Below are positions 16,323 to 25,100 of a DNA stretch of 42,913 nt, piece after piece. Every line of letters starts with the position of its first letter. Position 1 is the stretch's first letter. Made by a program: the position numbers and the translations under genes. The notes under the pieces were generated by a model that was not told the DNA's origin, did no database searches, and saw nothing but the letters and a program-made list of their open reading frames with translations. The stretch comes from an uncultured Ruminococcus sp. (GTDB taxonomy: Bacteria; Bacillota; Clostridia; Oscillospirales; Acutalibacteraceae), in contig CADCCP010000006.1 in the NCBI GenBank assembly GCA_902800005.1, forward strand, positions 1 to 42,913. The letters are read 5' to 3'.

Positions 16323-18029
16323 ATGAGAGTAAGCAACTTGAAGATCGGACAGATCCTTATAAATGACGGTTACATAACGGAAGAACAGCTCCAAGAAGTG
16401 CTTCAAAAGCAAAAAGAGGAGGGCAACAAAGGCAAAAGAATTGCAGACCTTCTCATAGAGGAGAAATACGTTACCGAACAGCAGGTTTGCAAGGCACTTG
16501 AAAAACAGCTCCTTATACCTTATGTCGATCTTGATGACCTGAAGCTGCCCGAAGATGTAGGATCACTTATACCTGAGGAAATGGCAACCAGCAATCAGGT
16601 AGTGCCGATCGAAAAAGAAGGTCGTTTCCTTACGATCGCTATAGCCGATCCCCTTAACTATCAGGGTATTAAGGACATCTCCATTGCGACAAAAATGAAG
16701 ATAAGACCTGTTATTGCGGAAAAATCCAAGATCGAAGCAAAGCTCCGTGAGCTTTATGCCGCAAAGAAGGCTATCGATGATGCAAAGGAATTTCTTGAAT
16801 CAAAGGGCGGTGCGAAAACTCAGGCTCAGATAGAGGCTGAGGAAGCAGCAAAAAGTGCCAGCGGTGATGACCAGCCTATCATACGTTTCGTAAATAACAT
16901 GATAGAAGAAGCTATCAGAACCAAAACTTCCGATATTCATATAGAGCCTATGGAAAAATGTTTGCGTATACGTTTCCGTATAGACGGTCATCTCCAAAAC
17001 TACATGGAAACTGCTGCAGAGCTTATCCCTTCGGTAACTTCCCGTATAAAATTCATCGGCAACATGAATATCGCCGAAAAACGTATCCCGCAGGACGGTC
17101 GTATCAACTACCGTGTCGGCGGAAAGGAAATAGATTTCCGTATATCCGTTCTTCCCAGCCTTTTCGGTGAGAAGATAGTTATGCGTATCACGACCTCTCT
17201 GGGTATGGAACTGAAAAAGGAAAATATAGGCTTCCTCCCTGAGAATCTGAAAAAATTTGACCATCTCGTAAAGAGTAATCGTGGTATTATTCTTGTTACG
17301 GGTGCTACCGGTTCCGGTAAATCAACGACTCTTTATACGGCTCTTCATGAGGTAATGTCCGAAGATATAAACATCATCACTGTTGAGGACCCTGTCGAAA
17401 TGATCTGTCCCGGCATCACTCAGGTACAGACCAATGATAAAGCAGGTCTTACCTTTGCGGCAGCCCTCCGAAGCATTCTCCGTCAGGATCCTGATATTAT
17501 CATGCTCGGTGAGATCCGTGACGGTGAGACCGCAGGTATCGCTGTACAGGCGGCTATCACAGGTCACTTGGTTCTCTCTACACTGCATACCTATGATGCC
17601 CCCAGCTCCGTTGCCCGTCTTGTAGATATGGGTATCGAACCTTACATGGTATCCTCTGCACTTTTGGGCATTATCGCTCAGAAACTTGCCCGCCGTCTCT
17701 GCACCGACTGCAAGGAGGCATACGATCCCGATCAGAATGAACGTATATCTCTGAATATCCCTCAGAATGAAAAGATCACCCTTTACAGAAAGCACGGCTG
17801 TGAACGCTGCAACAACAAGGGCTATAGAGGACGTATCGCCGTACATGAAGTCATGATGCTCACGACGACTCTCAAGAGAGCTATCACTGAAGGCAAGAGT
17901 ACCGATGAACTCAGAGATCAGGCGATCGCTGAAGGAATGATACCGATGAAGGAGAATGTAAGGCGTGACGTTCTCGCAGGTCTTACTTCCTATGAAGAAT
18001 TTATTGATATGACAATATCCAACGACTAA
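16323..18029 (+). CDS. pilB: Type IV pilus extension ATPase PilB (GspE family)
   Basis: This 568-residue protein has an N-terminal MshEN-type domain (residues about 1-150, ILINDGYITEEQLQEVLQKQ) and a RecA-like secretion ATPase core. The core shows Walker A GATGSGKSTT near 326, an Asp box (ITVEDPVE), Walker B (IIMLGEIRDGETA) and a His box (TGHLVLSTLHT). Four cysteines (CTDC and CERC) form the zinc motif typical of PilB rather than PilT. It powers pilus assembly as a hexamer on the cytoplasmic side. MshEN domains often bind cyclic-di-GMP, which suggests second-messenger control, but the binding motif was not checked residue by residue. A GGGAGGA site precedes the ATG. Confidence 0.95.
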   Translation: MRVSNLKIGQILINDGYITEEQLQEVLQKQKEEGNKGKRIADLLIEEKYVTEQQVCKALEKQLLIPYVDLDDLKLPEDVGSLIPEEMATSNQVVPIEKEGRFLTIAIADPLNYQGIKDISIATKMKIRPVIAEKSKIEAKLRELYAAKKAIDDAKEFLESKGGAKTQAQIEAEEAAKSASGDDQPIIRFVNNMIEEAIRTKTSDIHIEPMEKCLRIRFRIDGHLQNYMETAAELIPSVTSRIKFIGNMNIAEKRIPQDGRINYRVGGKEIDFRISVLPSLFGEKIVMRITTSLGMELKKENIGFLPENLKKFDHLVKSNRGIILVTGATGSGKSTTLYTALHEVMSEDINIITVEDPVEMICPGITQVQTNDKAGLTFAAALRSILRQDPDIIMLGEIRDGETAGIAVQAAITGHLVLSTLHTYDAPSSVARLVDMGIEPYMVSSALLGIIAQKLARRLCTDCKEAYDPDQNERISLNIPQNEKITLYRKHGCERCNNKGYRGRIAVHEVMMLTTTLKRAITEGKSTDELRDQAIAEGMIPMKENVRRDVLAGLTSYEEFIDMTISND

Positions 18030-18042
18030 TAAATTCATGATT

Positions 18043-18123
18043 CATAATGCATGGTGCATAATTGAATTTTGAAAGAAGATATTTTAAAATAATATAAAAA
18101 ATCATTATGCATTATGCATTATG
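18043..18123. repeat. ATGCAT-rich inverted repeat between pilB and pilT
   Basis: A 20-base arm at 18043-18062 (CATAATGCATGGTGCATAAT) is complementary at 18 of 20 positions to 18104-18123. The right arm continues as further tandem copies of a 9-base ATGCATT-type unit to about 18134. The central part is AT-rich. It looks like a small dispersed intergenic repeat rather than a terminator, as there is no U-tract. Confidence 0.6.
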
Positions 18124-18157
18124 CATTGTGCATTAAAAAGAATGGGGAGATTTTATT

Positions 18158-19204
18158 ATGGATTTTTACAGTCTTGTCAAAGAAGCTGTCAACAAGGGTG
18201 CTTCCGATATTCATATCGCATCGGGCAACCACCCTGCATATCGTCTTCACGGCAATGTTATCTTTACCAACGATCCGGCTCTCAATGAGGCTGAAGTTAC
18301 CGCCATCATAAAGGCAGTTCTCAACCAGTCACGTTTTGAGACCTTCCTCCAGACGGGTGAAGCCGATGCCGCTGTTGAAATAGGTGAGTGCGGACGTTTC
18401 AGAGCCAATGCTTTCAGACAGCGTAACGGTACGGCTTTGGTACTGCGTATCATCAACAGTGTCGTTCCTGAACTTTCCACGCTTAACCTGCCCGCTTCCA
18501 TCAAGAAAACTCTTGATCTTAATTCTGGACTTGTTCTTGTATGCGGTCCTACAGGTTCGGGTAAATCCACTACCCTTGCGGCTCTCATAAACGAACTCAA
18601 CAAGTATAAGCAGAAACATATAGTTACTATCGAAGACCCTGTTGAATTTTTGCATACACCTAAACGCTGCATCATAAACCAAAGAGAGATCGGTCTTGAC
18701 AGCCGTTCATATCCTATGGCACTTCGTGCTGCGATGCGTGAAGACCCCGATATCATACTCGTCGGAGAAATGCGTGACCGTGAGTCTATCCAGATAGCCC
18801 TGACCGCTACCGAAACAGGTCACTTGGTTTTCTCTACCGTACATACAGAGGGTGCTGCAAAGACCATCGACCGTCTTGTCGATATCTTCCCGCCCGATCA
18901 GCAGCAGCAGATCAGAGTACAGCTCTCCACCTCCCTCAAAGCTGTTATATCACAGAGACTCCTTCCTCGTGCAAACGGCGGACGTGTCGCAGCATTTGAG
19001 ATCATGTTCTGTACTACCGCTATCAGCAACCTTATCCGTGAAAACAAGGTCGCAAATATCCAGCAGTCCATCCAGCTCGGTGCTCAGTACGGCATGATCA
19101 CTATGAGCAAGAGTATCGATAACCTTCTTGCACAGGGTTATATCACCGAACAGATAGCGAGGGCTTGGAACTTCGATATAGGCGATACGGATGCAAGAAG
19201 ATAA
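18158..19204 (+). CDS. pilT: Type IV pilus retraction ATPase PilT
   Basis: This 348-residue protein is of typical PilT length. An N-terminal PAS-like domain (GASDIHIASGNHPAYRLHG) precedes Walker A GPTGSGKSTT near 129-138, an Asp box (VTIEDPVEF), Walker B (IILVGEMRDRES) and a His box (TGHLVFSTVHT). The PilT signature AISNLIRENK follows and the PilB zinc cysteines are absent. PilT depolymerises pili and gives twitching or retraction, so this pilus is predicted to be dynamic. It is separated from pilB by a repeat but probably remains in the same transcript. The ATG has a GGGGAGA site. Confidence 0.95.
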   Translation: MDFYSLVKEAVNKGASDIHIASGNHPAYRLHGNVIFTNDPALNEAEVTAIIKAVLNQSRFETFLQTGEADAAVEIGECGRFRANAFRQRNGTALVLRIINSVVPELSTLNLPASIKKTLDLNSGLVLVCGPTGSGKSTTLAALINELNKYKQKHIVTIEDPVEFLHTPKRCIINQREIGLDSRSYPMALRAAMREDPDIILVGEMRDRESIQIALTATETGHLVFSTVHTEGAAKTIDRLVDIFPPDQQQQIRVQLSTSLKAVISQRLLPRANGGRVAAFEIMFCTTAISNLIRENKVANIQQSIQLGAQYGMITMSKSIDNLLAQGYITEQIARAWNFDIGDTDARR

Positions 19205-19220
19205 AGAGGAGGGAATGTAA

Positions 19221-20444
19221 TTGAAGTATAAGTATACTGCGATGAACAGTAAGAACCAGAAAAAAGAGGGTACTGTAGATGCCTCTTCACAGACCGAAGC
19301 TATCGCTTCTCTGCGTTCAAAGGGACTTATTGTTCAGGATATTGTAGAAACGGGTGAAAAAACCGAGAGTATCTGGGAAATGGATCTCGGCGGCGACATC
19401 CATACCAGAAAGATCAAACCTAAAAAACTTCTGATGTTCTTCAACCAGATGGGTATGATGATGAAGGCAGGTATCAACCTTTCCATGTCAATGGATATAA
19501 TGATACAGACCGAAAAAGACTCCGGTATGAGAAAAATACTTCAGGAAATCAATGAGAACCTCTACAGCGGCTTTACGCTCTCTCAGGCAATGAGAAACTT
19601 TGCAGGTTTTCCGGGCGTTTATCTGAGTATTATCGAAGCAGGTGAAGCAAACGGACGTATCGATGAAGCATTTGAACAAAGTGCCCTCATCTGTAAAAAG
19701 GGTATGGCTCTGTCAAGCAAGATAAAGAGTGCTATGATGTATCCTATCTTCCTGGTCGTGCTTGTTATAGGCGTTATCATCATCTTTACCGTATTCGTTA
19801 TTCCGAGATTTGCAGGCGTTTATGACGGATTCGGTGCAAAGCTCCCTGCTATCACGGAAGGATTGCTGAATTTCTCGAACTTCCTGATGAACTACTGGTT
19901 CATAACGCTCGTTGTGATCGGAGCAATAGTATTCGGCTTCATCATGCTGAAAAAACACAACGATCAGTTTGCAATGCTTGTTGCTGAGTATCTTCTCAAG
20001 ATACCGCTCGTAGGACCTATCATCCGTCAAAGCTCACTGGCTCGTTTCTGCCGTCTTATGTCAACACTGACAGAAGCAGGTATCCCTATCCACAGGGCAA
20101 TGGCTCTTGCAAGAGATGCTGTACCTAACATATATGTAAAAGAAAAAGTACAGGCTGTCCTCGATGATGTGCAGATCGGTGTCACTATCAATGAGGCAAT
20201 GGCAAAACACCCTGTATTTGACTCTATACTTGTTTCTATGATCCGTGTCGGTGAAGAATCCGGTATGCTCGGTGATTCACTGATGAAAATGGCTGACCTT
20301 TTTGAGACACAGACAGATGAGTCCACTCAGAAACTGACAGACTCCATGACACCTATCATGACAGTCGTTATCGGCGGTGTCGTAGGCGTTCTTGTAGTAG
20401 GTATGTATATGCCTATGTTCAGTATGTACAGTATCATCAAATGA
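19221..20444 (+). CDS. pilC: Type IV pilus inner-membrane platform protein PilC (GspF family)
   Basis: The protein has 407 residues. An N-terminal segment MKYKYTAMNSKNQKKEGTVD typical of GspF/PilC is followed by two T2SSF four-helix domains (about 75-200 and 275-400), each ended by hydrophobic helices (IFLVVLVIGVIIIFTVFVIP and MTVVIGGVVGVLVVGMYMP). It anchors PilB and PilT to the pilus base. The start is TTG 19221, seven bases after an AGGAGGG site. An ATG at 19215 is followed at once by TAA, so it cannot be the gene start. It ends the first pilus transcription unit. Confidence 0.92.
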   Translation: MKYKYTAMNSKNQKKEGTVDASSQTEAIASLRSKGLIVQDIVETGEKTESIWEMDLGGDIHTRKIKPKKLLMFFNQMGMMMKAGINLSMSMDIMIQTEKDSGMRKILQEINENLYSGFTLSQAMRNFAGFPGVYLSIIEAGEANGRIDEAFEQSALICKKGMALSSKIKSAMMYPIFLVVLVIGVIIIFTVFVIPRFAGVYDGFGAKLPAITEGLLNFSNFLMNYWFITLVVIGAIVFGFIMLKKHNDQFAMLVAEYLLKIPLVGPIIRQSSLARFCRLMSTLTEAGIPIHRAMALARDAVPNIYVKEKVQAVLDDVQIGVTINEAMAKHPVFDSILVSMIRVGEESGMLGDSLMKMADLFETQTDESTQKLTDSMTPIMTVVIGGVVGVLVVGMYMPMFSMYSIIK

Positions 20445-20465
20445 TCTTTTCATACAATACCTCGG

Positions 20466-20507
20466 AAAAAAGGGCAGTTCTCCCGTTTATGCGGAGCTGC
20501 CTTTTTT
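20466..20507 (+). terminator. Terminator after pilC
   Basis: AAAAAAGGGCAG pairs with CTGCCTTTTTT around an inner CTCC/GGAG helix, giving a strong intrinsic terminator with a T-run, 22 bases after pilC. Confidence 0.88.
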
Positions 20508-20617
20508 CAGTGTACACGTCATCACTCATATCATTATTTAAAAATATACAATATTTTTGTTAAAAAATTTACAATTTTTTAACAGATAATTTGTAGGAAA
20601 TGTTAATCAAAAATGAC

Positions 20618-20645
20618 TTGAATAGAATTTTATTTATAGTATAAT
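20618..20645 (+). promoter_or_regulatory. Promoter of the minor pilin operon
   Basis: TTGAAT (20618-20623) and a perfect TATAAT (20640-20645) are separated by 16 bp, about 50 bases before the ATG. A perfect 12-bp AT-rich inverted repeat (20558-20569 / 20573-20584) lies upstream. Confidence 0.7.
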
Positions 20646-20695
20646 GTAATTATATATGATTATTTTTTTGCATTATTAAAAAGGGGGAATTTTTT

Positions 20696-21361
20696 ATGAA
20701 CGGTAATCTGCGGCAGAAGATCCCGAAAGCCTCTAAAAAAGGTATGTCACTGGTCGAACTCGTCGTCGGTGTCACGATTATCGCTATCGTCCTTGCATCT
20801 GCTGCAGGAGCGATCGTGACGGGCTATAAAACGACTATCGACAATGCTGAACGCAATAAGGTCGCTGCAATCAGCTCATCGATGAATGAGGTGGTCATGA
20901 AGGCTGTCAAAAACTGCGGATTCAATAACAGGCATGAGGCAAGCAAGCATTTTCTTAAAGATGATATCTTTCCGGCAAATGATGTCGGTGATCCCAAAGA
21001 TGTGCCTGCGGTGGCAGATGCTAATCTTGCGGTCGAACCTGTCCATCAGGCAGCACTCTCTGTTTTCTCCGGTGCGTACCTTTCTTCGATATTGACCGAA
21101 AGCGATTCCTATATATACAGGGATGCCAGTGTCAGAGTATTGTATGCATCAAATGCACAGGATCTGCTCAACAAGTCATTTCCTGATTCAAGCTATGAGG
21201 TACAGTACTGCATAGTACTTGATACAACACGCAATATACAGGCAACAAAAACTGTACCTATAAACGGCATAGAGATCAGAACTGTCGTCTATACTTCTAC
21301 CGGTGTGGCAGAAGAGACAGTCTCCTTTGTGCCTTATAAGAAACAGGTCAAAGTGAAATGA
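20696..21361 (+). CDS. Minor type IV prepilin 1
   Basis: This 221-residue prepilin has the leader SKKG, then MSLVELVVGVTIIAIVLASAAGAIVTGY with Glu at mature position 5. The globular part has two Cys or fewer and no recognised adhesive domain. It opens the second pilus operon, with an AAGGGGGAA site before the ATG, and its stop overlaps the next gene's ribosome binding region. Minor pilins prime assembly and sit at or near the tip. The grouping with the giant prepilin suggests that these three build the tip complex. Confidence 0.85.
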   Translation: MNGNLRQKIPKASKKGMSLVELVVGVTIIAIVLASAAGAIVTGYKTTIDNAERNKVAAISSSMNEVVMKAVKNCGFNNRHEASKHFLKDDIFPANDVGDPKDVPAVADANLAVEPVHQAALSVFSGAYLSSILTESDSYIYRDASVRVLYASNAQDLLNKSFPDSSYEVQYCIVLDTTRNIQATKTVPINGIEIRTVVYTSTGVAEETVSFVPYKKQVKVK

Positions 21362-21372
21362 GGAGGTGTACT

Positions 21373-22095
21373 ATGAGAAAATTCAGATCTAAAAAAGGTC
21401 TAACACTCGTTGAACTTGTGGTAACAGTGGCAATACTCGGCATCGTTTCGGGCTTCTCAATTACGATCGTCGTTACTGCTATGAATAACTACTCGGAAGC
21501 CGCTATCGTTGAAAAAGAACAGGATACTGCCCTTATGATCGAAGAATATATCGTAAGACACGCAAGGGTGGCAAGCAAAGTGGTGTTTATCGAGAATGAT
21601 GATCTTAAAACTGATACAAGCTATCCCGACAGCGTCGTCCCTGACAAAAATAAAAAAGAACTGCAGGGATACATAATCGCAAAGGTCGGAAAAAGTGTCG
21701 AAACATTTGACTATGCAAAGGAAGATATAGCAACGGGAGAGTATAATTTCGGAAGTCCCACTCCGCAAAAATATACTACTTTGGTATATAATGATGTCAG
21801 CGAGGTCACTGTCTCCTTTGAAAGACAGAAAACTGTTGCAACGGATGCCAAGAAAAAATGTTCCTACTATATGAACTACTATATCAAGATGAAGACAGGC
21901 TATGTTCTCAGAGGTCAGGTCGTTATGAACAATGCCGATATGGAATATATGGACAAGCTCGCCGGCGGTTCGTCAAACGGACTTACTGATAAACTTGTCG
22001 ATAAGCTCAAAGAGTATACAATTATCAAGGTAGTTGATAATGAGGAATCTTATTCGGTTTCTCCGACGGGAAACTGTGCAATAATGTTCAGATGA
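21373..22095 (+). CDS. Minor type IV prepilin 2
   Basis: This 240-residue protein has leader MRKFRSKKG and mature LTLVELVVTVAILGIVSGFSI with Glu5. The start ATG 21373 is preferred over the in-frame ATG 21358 because AGGAGGTG lies 7 nt before it. The rest is a charged soluble domain of unrecognised family (NNYSEAAIVEKEQDTALMIE near the helix end). It is the middle gene of the minor pilin operon, 29 nt before the giant prepilin. Confidence 0.85.
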   Translation: MRKFRSKKGLTLVELVVTVAILGIVSGFSITIVVTAMNNYSEAAIVEKEQDTALMIEEYIVRHARVASKVVFIENDDLKTDTSYPDSVVPDKNKKELQGYIIAKVGKSVETFDYAKEDIATGEYNFGSPTPQKYTTLVYNDVSEVTVSFERQKTVATDAKKKCSYYMNYYIKMKTGYVLRGQVVMNNADMEYMDKLAGGSSNGLTDKLVDKLKEYTIIKVVDNEESYSVSPTGNCAIMFR

Positions 22096-22124
22096 TCGTT
22101 TCGGAAAGGAGAGTATGAAAATAT

Positions 22125-25100
22125 ATGTTGAAAAAGTTTGCCAAAAACAGTAAAAAGGGACTTACTCTGCCGATGGCGATCGTTATCAGCATCGTGCTGG
22201 TCATCGTGGCGGCAGGATTGATATTCATCGCTCTGTCGAGTATCTCCACGACTGATGTCTCCGTCAACGGCAGACAGGCATTCATGGATGTCCGCAGTGC
22301 CCTTGATTATGCAGAGTCCTACTATCGTACACAGATCACAAACTATGCCAAAATAGGAGATCAAAAGATTGACCCCACGACTAACAAAAAATGGCGTGAG
22401 GAATACATAGTCGCAGCCGAAGATGAAGTTACTGTCGGAGCTTCGGGAAAAAGGACCACAGTGAAATATGCTATACAGAATACATATCCCGATACGGAAG
22501 CGGTTAAGACTTATGTTGTGGTACAGTATTTTCCGGCAGTTGGAAAAACACCTCCAAAACTCAGGCTGACAGGCTATTCTCATTACTCCGATACCTTCGG
22601 CAACAAAGGTAAATTGGTCAGCCTCAGCGTTCAGTTCGATGTCGGTTCTTCAGGCTCACAAAAGCGTGTTACCGTCGTCAATACATGGAAAGACCCCGAT
22701 ACACAGTCAACAACAGAGACTATTACTCTGCATCTGAAAAAGCCTGCCGATCTCGAGTGGCCGGGTATATGCTACTACATCTGGACATATAACGATGTTG
22801 AAGGTGCTTATAAAGATGACAACGGCAAGAAGGTCAAATACAGCTACTACAAAGAGGACGGCTCTAGGTTTACACCTGATATAGATAAGATAAATATAGA
22901 TGAGAAGACCAAGATAATTGAGCCTAACAGTTCATGGAACAATGATGAAAAATCAGATATCAAAGGACCAAGCGGTATGTTGGTCACACAGGGGAACGGT
23001 TGGTCAGTCGGTGACTATCAGATCAACTCCAATCGTGTCAACTACTTCAATGTTATCTTTGCAAATCGTAGTACCCTTTTGAAAGTAAACGGTGTATTCG
23101 ATTCACAGCTCAATGAAATATTCCATCTCTGGTATCTCAATGAGGATGACAAGAATATTTACTTTGAATTCCTCAATAAAAAGAAATACAATGAAAGAGC
23201 AGGAAAGAGTTATTATACGTTGTATCGTACAGGACGTGACTGGGTGAATGGTAACGATCCGGCTGGGCATGATCCGAGCGGACCTCTCCAGGAGGTCGAT
23301 CCGAACAATGCAGAAGATAGTTGGGATGGTCTTGAGGGACTTGACGATACGATCCTCGTATATCTCAGAAATCAGAAAACTACTGTGCATTTCAGGTCAT
23401 ATAATGATTCCAACAAGCTGTCTGCCGATCAGGCAGCAAGTAAGACAGCTCCGTTAATATCTGTCGCACTCTCAGATGGCAGTGCCTTCAAAGGACCTAC
23501 GTTCCTTACCAATAGCGGTAAAAACGAAGAATGCGGCGGCAGCAAACAAAGCAGCAACATTATAATGCAGTATGAAGGCTGCGGCTGGTGGGTAGCAAAT
23601 ATCGAGACCAAAAAGTCTTTCAATGCTACTATCACCTATGGCGGAGTCACTCAGTCGTTGGCAAATATAAGACCTTTTAAACAAACGTCTGCTCCTGAAG
23701 AAGTGCCTGAAGTGTGGATCGTACTCAAACCGAGCAGCACTTTGGACGGAGGTATCGATAAAGGTAAGTTGGAGGCTCACCAGACAGAAAAGAGTGCCCT
23801 AAGATCGATCGGCGTTGAGTATGGTTCTTATGTGACGATCCATGCAAAGAACTATGATCCTGATATTAGTGCTTCACCAAAACTCAGTTATATGAACGAG
23901 ATACAGGAATCATCAACAGGTCGTCAGAGACTCTATGAAAAGATCATGGAGCTGAATATGCTCAATCCGGACGATTATAAAAACTATGAGTATCTCTTCG
24001 GCGACAAAGATGGCGGCAGCACAAAAGGTCTCCGCAATAAATCGATAGATGTATACAACAAGGGTATAAGTTTCATGAAAGCTCCCTACGGAGTAGATGA
24101 ACCCGAAAGAACGCCTTCTCCGAGTGATACAGTCGATGTTGAACTTGCAAATACTGCCTATGAGACCTATGTAACAGCGATCGTCGAAAATATAGGAAAG
24201 CTCGAACCGGCTGTTGCAGATAAGGATACTATTGCTAATTTCATTAGTGTCTATGAGGCAGCCAAGAGTATATTTGAAAGTCTTGTGGACTATGATTCAG
24301 GTTATCACGATGCATTTAAGAATGTTTACCAATCTGAGTTTACCAGCAGGTCATATAGTAACTATGGTCAACTCTATGATCAGTTGAAAGATGCGGCTCA
24401 GGTGACCATCACCAAAACCGAACTTTTGGCGGAATGTGAAACACTGGATGGAGCTGTCACAACTATAAATGAACATAAGCTCTCTTCAAGAGTGCCTCTT
24501 GAAGAACTTTTACAGACTATAGATAGTTCAAGCGAATATAAGGACAAAACGGTCTATGAGGAGGAATATGTCAATGCACTTGTTGCCAAAATATCTCCTG
24601 CAAGAGATCTGGTCAAAAAGAAGTCGGATGGCAGTTATGAAAAACAGACTACCAACGAATATTTAGGTAACACATACGATAATTTGTCAAATGCTTTTGA
24701 GGAACTTAAAAAACACAAAATTCCGAAAAATGATCTTGACTTCACCGAACTTGATGAAAAGATCGCAGCGGCTGACCAGACTATTGCCAATGCAGAAGCA
24801 GGCGGCGAAAATTATACCGATGCTTCAAAGCAGGCTCTTGCACAGGCTGTTGAACAGGCTGGCGGATTGAGAGAAAATCCCGATGCTACTCAAGATAATG
24901 TCAAGGAAGCAGCTAAAAATATACAGAAATATATTGACAGATTTACAGTATATAAGCCCAAGAATATCAATGATGCCGTCAAAGCAGAGGGCAAAAAGAG
25001 GATATGGCTTGAAAATCAGCAAGGCTGTACTTTCAGGATTTATGTAAAGGGCAGCACAGGCGATTTTGCATTGCTTAATGATTCCAGAGTGCAGTATGAA

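Noticed and set aside
17322-18038. 238-codon minus-strand frame opposite pilB
   Set aside because: It is antisense to the secretion ATPase core, whose Walker and zinc motifs settle the coding strand.
22115-22153. Short reading frame overlapping the start of the giant prepilin
   Set aside because: Its ATG lies one base after the ribosome binding site, too close for initiation, and it encodes only twelve residues.
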